Shown here in pieces: positions 47,849 through 60,424 of a stretch of 64,000 bases of DNA. The stretch lies in assembly GCF_001039355.2 (NCBI RefSeq), contig NW_019774513.1, positions 712,329 through 776,328 on the forward strand, written 5' to 3'. This stretch comes from Lingula anatina (Eukaryota > Brachiopoda > Lingulata > Lingulida > Lingulidae). Positions within the stretch are counted from its first letter, which is position 1. Each line of letters opens with the position of its first letter. Position numbers and translations under genes: made by a program. The notes under the pieces are model-generated. The model was not told where the DNA came from and made no database searches. It saw nothing but the letters and a program-made list of their open reading frames with translations.

Positions 47849-48055
47849 CTTTGGATCGATCTGTCTCCAAGGAGATTCTCACTAAATTGCTATCAAGTTC
47901 TGCGGCTTAGATGTCTCGCAAGCCCACTGGAGCTGTTAGAGAGTAATTAATTATCGCTTAACGACTTCAGTAGGCGTGCCAGACATCTAAGCCATTTAAG
48001 CTTTAGTGAGAAACCCCTTGGAGATTGGTCAATCCTGTTAGATCGATCTGGGCAT
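47849..48055. mobile_element. Foldback element downstream of the VPS37A stop codon
   Basis: The left arm contains GATCGATCTGTCTCCAAGGAG, CTCACTAAA and GGCTTAGATGTCT; the right arm contains the reverse complements AGACATCTAAGCC, TTTAGTGAGAAACCCCTTGGAG and GATCGATCT. Pairing is imperfect but extends over about 80 bases per arm. It starts 49 bases after the TGA and so lies in the likely 3' untranslated region. Confidence 0.65.
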
Positions 48056-48059
48056 GGGA

Positions 48060-50357
48060 ACCCAGTCTAAGACAAACGGCCAATAACAGGTGTTGACCCT
48101 AGTGCCCTAAGATATTTAACAAAACAGACTTAAGAAAGCCTGATAAGTTTGGGTGCACAGGGTAGTTGACATGAAGTTGGCTGACCAAAACATCAGTCAG
48201 AAAAATCAGCCTGCTGAAATGCAGTTGACTCACTAAAAATCATAGCATAATCATCTAAAGCAGAAAATCACCTGAGCAGAAAATCAATTTCAAGACAGTT
48301 AGGATTTAGTCTAGGAACCAAATGTGAATACTAAGGATTTTGTGAAAAGCAAGCTTTAATTTTTTTTATTTAAAACAGTTAACTTTCCATCATCTTTATA
48401 GAAGAGACAATGAAAATCATATTTTAACACATCATATTTTGAGTTATAAAACTTAAACTGTGCCTTCAGTTGGCATGGTACCTTATTCCCTCCTCCTTCC
48501 CCCCCCCACCCCAAAGATGAACACTACATCTTACAGAGAAGGAGTGTAACAAAATTTGCTATCACTGGTATTCCATTTGAAAGGATTTATGATGATAATT
48601 AGGTAATTTAATGTGCCCAAGTTTCATCATATCATTTTGGTTCAAGAATGATCTAGGAATGCACTGTATTGAGAGATATGGTTTATTGTGATATGTACCA
48701 CTTCACATGGTGTACCCTTTCAGCTTCAAAACTGAAACCTAGTCAGTTCAAGGTTGAATTAAATTAATATTTAGATATGAATATAATATATAAATCAATA
48801 TTATATTTTATAAAGTCACAATGTAATATTTGGGAATTATGAATACATTTAAGTTTTAATATCTAATCAGAAAGGAATGTTTTATGTTCTCAAGTTTGAA
48901 GATCACAAAATAATTTATAATTATTGTGGATTTCAATACAGCTGCTGATTGTAAGGTTACTAAAAATAAGGCAGATAGCTAATTACAATTGAAATATTGT
49001 TACTGTGATTTCAAATTTCATTATCAAAGGAATTAATTTACATACTAACCTATGCTGCATTTAAGATCTCTCGATGTTTAAGACTGAAGACAAAATGCAA
49101 ATAATGAGAAATTAAAAAAGTATTAAAATTTTCTTCTTGTTTGTGATTGTTACATAAGTTACGCCATTACATCTTTAAGACAAGACAAGAACTTCCATTA
49201 GTTATATTTCCCAGTAAGAATCTACATGTAGTAATCTGATAATGTGTGAATTTATCATGTAAACATGATCGTCACATCTAGCTAAATAGAAATAGATACG
49301 TTGAGTCCTGTATTATTTCACTTCATTAGCCAAATTTCCTGCTGTGGTACGTGAGACGCACTGCGTCAAAATAAAATCCTCCAAAACCAACTTCACTTAT
49401 AACTCTAACTTTTACTTCACTTTAACTTCACTCTAACTTTTACTCATAACTCGTAAGAAAAATTTTGGGGCTAAAAATACAATACGTTCAGGTTGATCCT
49501 TTCCAAATCCATACGCTGTGACTAGACATTTTAAAGGCAACTTCTTTTATACGATTTGCTTGTACTGATTTCGCGAAGAGTTTTCGGCAGACGTAGCAAA
49601 TTTTTTTTTCGGCAGAAGTAGCATAGTTTTTTTAAATTTTAAATGGTTGTACCGTATTCGGGATTTAATCTCGGGCAAATTAAGTGAAAAAACGTAAAAC
49701 GACATAAAAAATCCCATGTTTTTTTGAAAGTGTAGCTACGTCGAACACGATGGTTATCAATTCACGTAGTCTGTTCTGACCCGAGTCAAAATCAGACTGG
49801 CATTGATGTTCACAATATTGAACCTTTTCACATTGCGCTGTGTCTGTACAAGTGCCCTTTGAGAGAGCCTGTCACAGAAGTGGTGGGGGGAAGGTATACA
49901 TTTTTAATTGCCACGAGTTTGATCTTTGCTGTTTAATCAATTGGCAACGCCGAGCTCGGAGGCACCGTTTAAGAGACTCTTACTAATCATGTTGCCAATC
50001 TATCAGAGTGTACACCCTACATCTCTAATTAAAATATACCGCTCTGACTGAGAAGGACCTTCCTCTCTTGACTTCGACAGTTGGATATCTGCCAAAAAGA
50101 TCCCTCTAGATACAAGCATCGAACTGTCAGTTATCTCCACCAGTTTTGTGTCACCTACATCTACAGGGCGTTTATCGTGAGTAGGTGTCCTAACGGACCA
50201 TAATGTTGACATACGCTGTCCTCCTATCTCCACCGGCTGATTTCTCATGAGAAAATAAAAGACTGGGGGTCCAAAGCTCGTGATTAGAACCGCCAGTGTC
50301 TTTGCAAACCAGTCGGCGTTCTGCAGCGTTGCTCTCGGTGCTACTCCTACCGTTATC
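48060..50357. other. Intergenic region between VPS37A and the chitin-binding gene
   Basis: Mostly AT-rich sequence without recognisable genes. A short direct repetition of CACTTTAACTT/CACTCTAACTT units lies at about 49388-49450. The last few hundred bases before 50358 are less AT-rich and should contain the promoter and 5' untranslated region of the next gene. A 118-codon minus-strand frame at 50003-50359 overlaps this and shows no domain. Confidence 0.5.
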
Positions 50358-53300
50358 ATGGAACTGCGTTACGGACTGATGTTGGTTGTCCTCCTCATGG
50401 TGATTTATAAACTTATTTATCCATTTATTTATTCATTTAATTAATTTATTATTTCAATTTTTTATAATTTTGCTGGGATATTGTCTTGTGTGTATATTAT
50501 ACACGAACTGCAAGTGTACACGAGTTACAGTAAACAAAAGTTCTTATAGCTTTGCGAAATAGTCTGTGAAAGGAGCCGTAAAATAGGATGTTTTTTATTG
50601 CAGGCGATTACAGCCGTGGAGATGAGCAAAGACAGCAAGGATAGCAGTAGATACAGTACGTTTGGGTAACAACGCCGATTTTGCAAAACAGTTTTATTCT
50701 AAAATGTTTTTTTTTCGACATGTGATTGATAATTATCATATACGAATTTATTCTACCTCAATTTTGTCTCATTTTACCAGTCATAAATAACTTAACCAAA
50801 CAACGAGAGGCACTAACAATTTCCATCTACGACTGGTAACAGACATAACAACTAGATGCATAATTTCTATTGACAGTCATACATGTATATATTTACTTTA
50901 TTGACCATTTTAGAAAACAACGAATGTACCGGAAAGAAAATGGGCGATAAGTTCGCGGTTCAAGGTGAATGTAATGCTTACATCCATTGCGCCGGCCGAT
51001 GGAAAAAGCCCACGAAAAAAACATGTGAGGATGGAAAGGTCTTCGACTCCTCTTTGGGGTATTGCAATGACGCTTATGCGTTGTCTGCGGATAACCCCTG
51101 CTACAGCCCGATGAAGACCGAGGAAAAAACCACCCCCTCCACTCCCCCCTCCCCTAAATCGACGGTCGTACCTCCCGCTAAGGACCTGTGTGCAGACAAG
51201 AAACAAGGCGACAAATTTGCTGTACCGGGCGAATGCAATGCATACTACGAGTGCGTTAGCGTCTTTAAGAAGACCCGTAAGAGAGAATGTGCCCCAGGGA
51301 CGGTGTTTGACGCGTCTGTGGGTGTATGCAACCACGCTTATGCATTGTCAGCAAGTAACCCATGTTTTAGCCCAATGAAACTCACGGAGAAAGCCACACC
51401 CTCCACGACATCCATGACCAAAGAAAGCACTACTCCAAAACCTCCCACTGTGCCGACTATAAAATCCACTGCCATCAAAACCACACTAGAACCAAGTACT
51501 ACTAGTAAGACAACCCCAAAGCCCCCAACAACCCCAGAACCAACTACGACTACGACTACACCAGAACCAACTACGACTACGACTACACCAGAACCAACCA
51601 CTACTACGACAACCGCAAAACCCACAACAACTCCAAAACCCACAACAACCCCAGAACCAACTACGACTACACCAGAACCAACTACCACTACGACACCAGA
51701 ACCAACTACGACCGTCCCACTCGGTAAGTGACGGTTTGTGCAATTTTCAGTTGAAGATAACATTTATTTATTACACATGTACTTTTTGTTGAAGAAACCA
51801 AGCACACAGCTAGACCAGTGGAGGATTCAGGGTTTGAAGAGAGGTGAAGGGCAAATCTATTTTTTTGTAGAGGGTTTAGCAACGGCTGGCAATTATCCTG
51901 TGGGTAAACTAATGTTTACTAAACACTAGATACTTACTTTTGTCTCTGATATTACTTTCCAGTGGTTAAAAAGGCTGCTACCCTTAGGATAACTGTCTAG
52001 AGTATAACAATTTTATTCAAAGGATAGTGTTATCCTCAGGATAGCACTATCCAGTGTTAATGAAACTGGGCCCAGACAAATGCACAGCACTGCGACAAGT
52101 GATCAAAGTATGACTTTCATCTTCCGCCATTTTCTCATTACAGATAAGTGTGCCTTCAAAGGGCAGTACTACGCCAAAAACGAGCAGTTCAGTGATGGCT
52201 GTGACAAGATCTGTGTCTGCGTGGAGCCTCCGGATGTCTACTCGTGTACAGAAAGGTGAGGTTGATAAAGCAGTCTATCTATGGTTCATTTAGATTAGGT
52301 CAGTGACACGAACCACCCCATGGGGTCTTCTCAGTGGGTCACCTGTAACGGTTGTTCCCACTACCAGAGCCGAAGTCGGTAACGCAGTGACTAGTCTTGA
52401 AAACATAGCCAAACTCGGTGCTTCTCATTGTAGTCAACAGAAGGACGCAGGCTAAATGCTTAAATCAGTTAAGGTAGGGAGGTATACATTGACGTCTGCA
52501 TATATAGGTAGGCAGGCAGTAAGTCATGCACGCACATGCACAATTAAGTCAATTAAGATTCAGCAAGGTACATATCAATAATAATGATAACCTTAAATCC
52601 CATGCTGTTAAACTTGACTGACCCGAAATGTTTGACAACAACACAAAATATTTTTATCTTATAAGTTCTTATACTTTATAGAAAAATATTCAAGTGGATA
52701 GGGCCTATGTTTCGCCATTGGGTTCAATTTCTCTTTTCTTTTCTTTTTTTTGTAGGTAGAAACAAGGGTCCAAAAAATAACCTGGTTTGCTCGTATCAAC
52801 AGCAAACAAAATTTATACATACAAATTTATTTAAGGAGGGCAAAGGTACCCCTCGGACAATACTATCACCATGCTATCTGTCCTTATCTGTCCTTGTACC
52901 TGATTGGGTTTATTTGCTCTTGTCTTCCCAACAGACCGATGCTGTCTGAATTTTTTCTCCTCTAATGAGATAAAATATGCAGCTTCTCCCGATACACCAT
53001 GCATCCACTGTTAATTCAAAATTGACAAGCATATGTGAAAGCATCGGTGTTTCTAGGATATTTAAAGGTATCTTATCCGAGATTTTCCTGCCAAATCGAA
53101 TTTTAAAGAAGTGATTTTTCCTGCTCACGGACCATTGCTCGGCCACTCCCTGTATTTGGAATCGGTGATTTATACCATTTTGCTGAATTTAATGGGTTCT
53201 TAATGTTCTCCGTAACTTTTAGACCGCCATGTATTCCTGTTCATTAAAAAAACGACATCAGGTCCTTTTCATTTGATGGGTTTATTTGATAGTTTTGCAG

Positions 53301-54395
53301 GGTATTTAGACGTGGAAAACTACTTTGGGAGAGTTTCAAACACGGATAGTTTGCCTTTAATAACTATCCATCCCTGTGGAATGTTTGTGTGATAAATGTA
53401 CTCTGCTGCGTGCGTTAGTGGGCGTGTCAAGGCAGTACAGTTTTGGAGACTCTTATCAAATGTTAACGTCAAATATGGGTGTGCGTGTGCGCGTGTTCCT
53501 GCTTGCCTACCTATATGAGCAGACTTTGACGTCAACGTATGCCTCCCTAACTTGAGGCTGAACGGAATGGAACAGCTGTAGCTTCTTACACCTCCACAAT
53601 ATTTTATCTAAGTTCCACCGAATATGTGCTGGAGGACGAAAGGTTGGGCGTGATGTTGCGTATGGGAACGGAAGTGTTACTCTAATCTTTATGAATGGTC
53701 AGTTTCCCAAAGCCCATTAAGTTTCGTTTCCTGTGATGCGTCAAACACGTATTGTTTGCAATGTAACCTTGTAGAGTGAAGAAAATAAAATGTATACTTA
53801 TACCATATTGTTTAATGCAAACTTTCTTGGTGAGAAGGTAAGGCTGTGAGACCTACAAATACGTAATGGAGTGGTCAATAGGCGCTTCAGACTATTATGT
53901 TGGAAGTAAACGCCAATGGGAGTTCAAATAAATTAATTCAGATTTTTAAGCGTCTACTTTAAAATGGTGCTCATACTCTTGCTTGTGATTAACTCTGGCG
54001 ACTAGGTGGTTTTCTGATAGCAGATGCGCTTAGTATAATACAACGAAGAAGAAGAGAAATGCCTCTCGGTCTGAAAAAGTCAAGATTCTGGGCCACTTTC
54101 AAGTTGGGCCAACTAATTAAGTAAAGAGGTCCACTTTTGCCGAAAAAGAACCCCGTTTGAAATTGCTGGCTATGATGTTGTCAGATAAGCACAAAATTTA
54201 ATACATTGCAGGTGCTACAAGTGGAACCTCGCTCAGATGCCGCCAACTTGTCAGTACGAGACCGTCGACGGCGAGTGCTGCAAGAGTCTTCAGTGCGCGA
54301 ACCAAGTCTGGAATCTGAAGTACCTGCCGCAAGGCTGCAAGGTTCTTAAAGACAACGGTCTCCTCTGTGAGAACGTGCCCGTCGCTGCTCCGTAA
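50358..54395 (+). CDS. Secreted chitin-binding, mucin-like and VWC-type protein, complete
   Basis: Exons: 50358-50399, 50604-50655, 50914-51723, 52144-52255, 54212-54395; GT-AG introns and consistent phases give 399 aa plus stop. A signal peptide is clear (MELRYGLMLVVLLMAITAVE). Two chitin-binding type 2 (CBM14/peritrophin-A) domains follow, each with six cysteines: one from ECTGKKMGDKFAVQGECNAY, the other from DLCADKKQGDKFAVPGECNAY. Each ends in ALSA(D/S)NPC and SPMK, so one arose from the other by duplication. Next is a Thr/Pro/Glu run of about 90 residues ((T)n-PEP units), a likely site of dense O-glycosylation. The last two exons form a cysteine-rich module with CDKICVC and ECCKSLQC, the pattern of a VWC domain. 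Such proteins occur in gut linings, mucus and mollusc shell matrix; which applies here cannot be told. AATAAA stands at 54592. Confidence 0.88.
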
Positions 54396-55727
54396 GAGAG
54401 TTTTAATCATTACCTTCCATCAGTTGACTCTAACCAAATTTAAATTGTTTCTCTGTCAAATGAGATTTGATATTGAGCCCAGTTGAATTACTTTGCATTG
54501 AGTGCTGCGAACATAAAGAACCGTGGCTTTAGTGTTCTGGTTTTTGAACTGATCAACACATAAATTATACGACTGATTAAAAGAGAACGTGAATAAACAA
54601 TTTCTTCAGATTTTACATTGGACTCCTGTTTTGAGGTGCGTATTTATTTCCCTCAAATTTTGAAATTTTGCTTTTTGAAAGATAACATCCGACGCTTTCA
54701 AACCGCGTTCTAAACTAACCGGAAAAAGGCCAGTTAGCATCACCTGCTAACTCCGATTACAATATTTCTGGTGGAAGATGGTCTGGTTATTTTAAACTTC
54801 CTCAATATGCTTTCCTGCTATAGAAAATACAAAGATAAATAGCTGTAACCTTATAGATTTTATTTCCTGCAGCTCAGATCGTCACATCATATACATGTCG
54901 TGCATGTAAATGTTGCATGTTAAATTCAGAAATCACTGTAACAGTTCCTTTGTACACAACGTCATAGAAATTGGACATTCCGTAACAATCTTGAAAACAT
55001 AAACAGTGTGAATTAAGATGTCAGTTAATGTGGATATCGAAACTTGTTGGTGTAAAATTTAAAATGAAACCTCTGGTATCTTGAAACTACCACAGTCAAA
55101 AACCTATGGGTATTAAAAAGGAAAGTTATCTTATTCTGTGAAGCATCAGACAACCTTGCTAGAATTATACAACCATGCTAACAGAAGACAGTTTTATTGC
55201 TACCCCTTGTTGTTTCCAGTTGGCATTCTTTATCTTCCTGTTTTCACTACCTGGGAAATGGTAAAACAAGGATTGTGTGGAAAAAGAACTGACCAACATT
55301 TCAACCCAGGCTAGTTATTGCTTAAGAATAAGATATATTGATTAAAGGAGTAGCTGTCCTCAATGGTGTTACATGACAAGACACAGAGGGGCAAAGATTA
55401 TGTCAAAAATAATACCACTAGTTATTTTATATGATGAAAAATTCATGAACACAGATGAAAAATCCCTTCCATTAACTTTTTTGTTATTACAATAATAAGT
55501 GCTATATAAATGTATCATTTGTCCATCAACTTCTCCAAAAAAATAAAAATAATAAATAAATGCAATAGTAATGACACAATTAAATTCTTGTGATTCTTGT
55601 ATCAAGTAACATTCCATATCAAAATAATGCGCAGATCTTGCACCAAATATAGGTGATTAAAAATCAATAAAAGCCAAAAAGCCAGAAAAAAAATCAATGA
55701 ACACACTGGGACCTTTTTCATTTTTTA
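54396..55727. other. 3' UTR and intergenic sequence
   Basis: A polyadenylation signal AATAAA (54592-54597) follows the stop codon by about 200 bases. The rest is AT-rich and holds nothing I can identify. Confidence 0.5.
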
Positions 55728-56245
55728 CCTGTGTAGGTAAAAATCATAACATCCTTACAACAGTTTGATCAAGTTGCTCCCCCCCCCAAAAAAAAAGATG
55801 AAATAAATACTTCACACAATCCCATTACACATCCAATGTTCACCTTACATTAATATGTTACTTTTGTTACCCATTTGTGACATATACTCAAATCTCCATC
55901 CCACTTAATTTTTTACCAATTCAGTGGGAAAATATCACTCCGTTTACTTCTTCACCGGCTGGCACAGCCAGTGTAGCAGCTAGTGAACCATCTATGTGCT
56001 TAAGTAACCCAAACCTGCCCTACACTACAACGAATACTGCTTGTCACTACCAAATACATATATCAGCTTTTAATATATTCTTAAAATGCAGGCATTGGGT
56101 TTTGTACTCAACTACTGTCATCAATAACTTTTTAAAAGACCAATAAATACCATAATGTGGCTACTATACTGAAGTTTTCTGAACACATCTTCACAGTTGT
56201 TTTTTTCTCCTTAGTCCAAATAAGTTTGTAAATAAAAAGTCTTTG
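55728..56245. repeat. 0.5 kb direct duplication, copy A
   Basis: Nearly identical to 56247-56767, with the two copies joined at the unknown base 56246. Differences are few substitutions, a C-run length change and a 5-base deletion. No gene is recognised; an open frame of 81-89 codons is shared but has no family features. Confidence 0.9.
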
Positions 56246-56246
56246 N

Positions 56247-56767
56247 CCTGTGTAGGTAAAAATCATAACATCCTTACAACAGTTTGATCAAGTTGCTCCC
56301 CCCCCCCAAAAAAAAAGATGAAATAAATACTTCACACAATCCCATTACACATCCAATGTTCACCTTACATTAATATGTTACTTTTGTTAACCATTTGTGA
56401 CATATACTCAAATCTCCATCCCACTTAATTTTTTACCAATTCAGTGGGAAAATATCACTCCGTTTACTTCTTCACCGGCTGGCACAGCCAGTGTAGCAGC
56501 TAGTGAACCATCTATGTGCTTAAGTAACCCAAACCTGCCCTACACTACAAGGAATACTGCTTGTCACTACCAAATACATAAATCAGCTTTTAATATATTC
56601 TTAAAATGCAGGCATTGGGTACTCAACTACTGTCATCAATAACTTTTTAAAAGACCAATAAATACCATAATGTGGCTACTATACTGAAATTTTCTGAACA
56701 CATCTTCACAGTTGTTTTTTTCTCCTTAGTCCAAATAAGTTTGTAAATAATAAGTCTTTGCTTAAGG
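56247..56767. repeat. 0.5 kb direct duplication, copy B
   Basis: Partner of 55728-56245. It runs a few bases further (CTTAAGG) into the large gap that follows, as expected if the two are overlapping contig ends that were not merged. Confidence 0.9.
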
Positions 56768-57612
56768 NNNNNNNNNNNNNNNNNNNNNNNNNNNNNNNNN
56801 NNNNNNNNNNNNNNNNNNNNNNNNNNNNNNNNNNNNNNNNNNNNNNNNNNNNNNNNNNNNNNNNNNNNNNNNNNNNNNNNNNNNNNNNNNNNNNNNNNNN
56901 NNNNNNNNNNNNNNNNNNNNNNNNNNNNNNNNNNNNNNNNNNNNNNNNNNNNNNNNNNNNNNNNNNNNNNNNNNNNNNNNNNNNNNNNNNNNNNNNNNNN
57001 NNNNNNNNNNNNNNNNNNNNNNNNNNNNNNNNNNNNNNNNNNNNNNNNNNNNNNNNNNNNNNNNNNNNNNNNNNNNNNNNNNNNNNNNNNNNNNNNNNNN
57101 NNNNNNNNNNNNNNNNNNNNNNNNNNNNNNNNNNNNNNNNNNNNNNNNNNNNNNNNNNNNNNNNNNNNNNNNNNNNNNNNNNNNNNNNNNNNNNNNNNNN
57201 NNNNNNNNNNNNNNNNNNNNNNNNNNNNNNNNNNNNNNNNNNNNNNNNNNNNNNNNNNNNNNNNNNNNNNNNNNNNNNNNNNNNNNNNNNNNNNNNNNNN
57301 NNNNNNNNNNNNNNNNNNNNNNNNNNNNNNNNNNNNNNNNNNNNNNNNNNNNNNNNNNNNNNNNNNNNNNNNNNNNNNNNNNNNNNNNNNNNNNNNNNNN
57401 NNNNNNNNNNNNNNNNNNNNNNNNNNNNNNNNNNNNNNNNNNNNNNNNNNNNNNNNNNNNNNNNNNNNNNNNNNNNNNNNNNNNNNNNNNNNNNNNNNNN
57501 NNNNNNNNNNNNNNNNNNNNNNNNNNNNNNNNNNNNNNNNNNNNNNNNNNNNNNNNNNNNNNNNNNNNNNNNNNNNNNNNNNNNNNNNNNNNNNNNNNNN
57601 NNNNNNNNNNNN
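56768..57612. other. Assembly gap of 845 unknown bases
   Basis: A run of N only. The long open frames across it are artefacts. Confidence 1.
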
Positions 57613-57651
57613 CCCCCCTTTAAACCTCACTCTCGGATATCAAAATACAGT

Positions 57652-58943
57652 CATTCTTTCACTTTTCCTTCAGAAGCCGATAACTATTTACATTGGAGAG
57701 GAATTAAAAACTTTACATTTGTCTCAAAACATGATGAAAGTGACAGAAATTGACCAGTGACACATGACCCAGCAGTAGTCCTGTTATATTTGCATAGAAC
57801 CAAGATGCACAGTACAATATGGAGTCAAGGCTGAGCAGGGAGCCCTTGCAGCCTTCTTGGTGTCATTGTAACATCATACCTTGTGTTAATGAATTCATGA
57901 AAATTATTTCAATGAAAGTATAAAACAGCCAATTATTTTGCAATTATTTTTGCTTTTTAGAGGCAGCATCTTTTTAGCATCTCCTTTTAACTTTTAAATG
58001 CCTATTTTCTTATGCCACAATATTTTCTTTTTATTTTAAGGTAAAGCATCATTGTAAGCACTGGCAAAATAAATCTCCATGATGGCACCAATAAATTCCT
58101 CCAGTTAAACCTAATCAAAGGCTCTCATCTGATGACAATGGTTGTATATTCTTCATCCTCCATCAACACAGCTTGTTCTTGTGATATAGCAGCCAGTTCT
58201 TTCAAAAATTCTTCCAAAATTATGGCACAGAAAGCAGCATTTTTGGTCTCTGGTGGGTCCACTGGTTTCTTTTCTGGCTCAGGTTTCTCTTCTTTCTTTC
58301 TATTAATATACCTGAATGGTAAAAAAAAATGGAAGACTGGTTAAATTTAGAAAAAAAAAAAAAAAAACATCTTAACCTTTTGCAGACAATGTGATGACAA
58401 CGTGATGAAATGCAAATCTGACCTTCGCATCAAACAAAGCTTCATTTTTTTTTTTTACAAAATTGGCTCAGTTCTTCAACACTCCAAATTAAGGAGAAGT
58501 TTATTTACACTGGAAGTCTTTATAAAGTTTGACATCCCATATAAGACTGCCCATTTAAATCCCCATTCCATACTAAGCAGGTATTACCTTGCTCCTCCTG
58601 AAGTGATCTCCAACTTTGAATCCTTCCCAGGTTGTTTGCTCTTTCCCTTGTCTGCACCTGACCTACGGAACAAGTCTGCCAACCCTCTCTTCTTCTCTGT
58701 AAAATAAACAAATGAATCCATAAAACACTGTGGTTTATAAACTTCCTGACTTGTACTTCTTTAATAATTTTAATGGATCAAATGGAATCATTTTCAAATC
58801 TGCTGCTGGCAAACACTATGTCGTCACAAGTATGATGATATTCTATACAGCATGACAGTATATTCTGGGCCTAATACACATACCAAAAAGAAAATGAAAT
58901 AAGTTTTCAAAACCTTTCTAACACTAACAAGGCAACTTTTAAA
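57652..58943. repeat. 1.3 kb direct duplication with the last two FHIP1 exons, copy A
   Basis: Matches 59124-60424 with rare differences. It contains redundant copies of FHIP1 exons at 58696-58588 and 58311-58125, with intact splice sites and the same stop codon. After 58943 it departs from copy B into a GC-richer stretch (58944-59121) that ends at the unknown base 59122. Confidence 0.9.
58125..58696 (-). pseudogene. Redundant copy of the last two FHIP1 exons
   Basis: Exons 58696-58588 (KKRGLADLFRRSGADKGK) and 58311-58125 (ending EEYTTIVIR-stop) repeat those of the main gene. They are undamaged but lack the exons before them, so the likely explanation is a second haplotype kept in the assembly. 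The pseudogene label is only for want of a better class. Confidence 0.6.
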
Positions 58944-59121
58944 CAAGGAGTTATAACAGAAGGAGATTACACGCAAGCCTCTCTATTGTCCGATGTCTGT
59001 TACGGTGGGCGGAGCTAGCTACGGGGGGCCTCCTGTCTCAAGGTTTCGTCTGGGTCGCTCTCCTCCGCTCGGAGATTGATTTTATATGCGTTATTTCGCG
59101 TTAGAATTCGATCAGTAGTGT
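58944..59121. other. Unique GC-rich stretch between the two FHIP1 3' copies
   Basis: About 180 bases, richer in G and C than their surroundings (for example GTGGGCGGAGCTAGCTACGG), with no counterpart in copy B. No coding frame. Possibly the end of an inserted element or foreign contig-end sequence. Confidence 0.4.
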
Positions 59122-59123
59122 NA

Positions 59124-60424
59124 CATTCTTTCACTTTTCCTTCAGAAGCCGATAACTATTTACATTGGAGAGGAATTAAAAACTTTACATTTGTCTCAAA
59201 ACATGATGAAAGTGACAGAAATTGACCAGTGACACACGACCCAGCAGTAGTCCTGTTATATTTGCATAGAACCAAGATGCACAGTACAATATGGAGTCAA
59301 GGCTGAGCAGGGAGCCCTTGCAGCCTTCTTGGTGTCATTGTAACATCATACCTTGTGTTAATGAATTCATGAAAATTATTTCAATGAAAGTACAAAACAG
59401 CCAATTATTTTGCAATTATTTTTGCTTTTTAGAGGCAGCATCTTTTTAGCATCTCCTTTTAACTTTTAAATGCCTATTTTCTTATGCCACAATATTTTCT
59501 TTTTATTTTAAGGTAAAGCATCATTGTAAGCACTGGCAAAATAAATCTCCATGATGGCACCAATAAATTCCTCCAGTTAAACCTAATCAAAGGCTCTCAT
59601 CTGATGACAATGGTTGTATATTCTTCATCCTCCATCAACACAGCTTGTTCTTGTGATATAGCAGCCAGTTCTTTCAAAAATTCTTCCAAAATTATGGCAC
59701 AGAAAGCAGCATTTTTGGTCTCTGGTGGGTCCACTGGTTTCTTTTCTGGCTCGGGTTTCTCTTCTTTCTTTCTATTAATATACCTGAATGGTAAAAAAAA
59801 ATGGAAGACTCGTTAAATTTAGAAAAAAAAAAAACAAAAAAAAAAAAAACATCTTAACCTTTTGCAGACAATGTGATGACAACGTGATGAAATGCAAATC
59901 TGACCTTCACATCAAACAAAGCTTCATTTTTTTTTTTACAAAATTGGCTCAGTTCTTCAACACTCCAAATTAAGGAGAAGTTTATTTGCATTGAAAGTCT
60001 TTATAAAGTTTGACATCCCATATAAGACTGCCCATTTAAATCCCCATTCCATACTAAGCAGGTATTACCTTGCTCCTCCTGAAGTGATCTCCAACTTTGA
60101 ATCCTTCCCAGGTTGTTTGCTCTTTCCCTTGTCTGCACCTGACCTACGGAACAAGTCTGCCAACCCTCTCTTCTTCTCTGTAAAATAAACAAATGAATCC
60201 ATAAAACACTGTGGTTTATAAACTTCCTGACTTGTACTTCTTTAATAATTTTAATGGATCAAATGGAATCATTTTCAAATCTGCTGCTGGCAAACACTAT
60301 GTCGTCACAAGTATGATGATATTCTATACAGCATGACAGTATATTCTGGGCCTAATACACATACCAAAAAGAAAATGAAATAAGTTTTCAAAACCTTTCT
60401 AACACTAACAAGGCAACTTTTAAA
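59124..60424. repeat. 1.3 kb direct duplication, copy B
   Basis: Partner of 57652-58943. This copy is continuous with the upstream FHIP1 exons and so is the one used in the gene model. Confidence 0.9.

Noticed and set aside
47671-47910. 79-codon frame over the last VPS37A exon
   Set aside because: Different frame from the VPS37A C-terminus, and it runs into the foldback element.
50003-50359. 118-codon minus-strand frame upstream of the chitin-binding gene
   Set aside because: Long enough to notice, but it has no domain features and overlaps the likely promoter and first codon of a well-supported gene. Kept only as a remark.
50910-51335. 141-codon minus-strand frame
   Set aside because: Antisense of the two chitin-binding domains, which have full cysteine patterns in the plus-strand frame.
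51338-51763. 141-codon minus-strand frame of Val/Gly repeats
   Set aside because: Antisense of the Thr/Pro repeat tract of the chitin-binding protein.
55877-56146. 89-codon frame kept in both copies of the 0.5 kb duplication
   Set aside because: The copies are nearly identical DNA, so preservation says nothing, and the 3' half differs after a 5-base deletion.
56647-57753. Frames of more than 320 codons on both strands
   Set aside because: They are made of the run of unknown bases.
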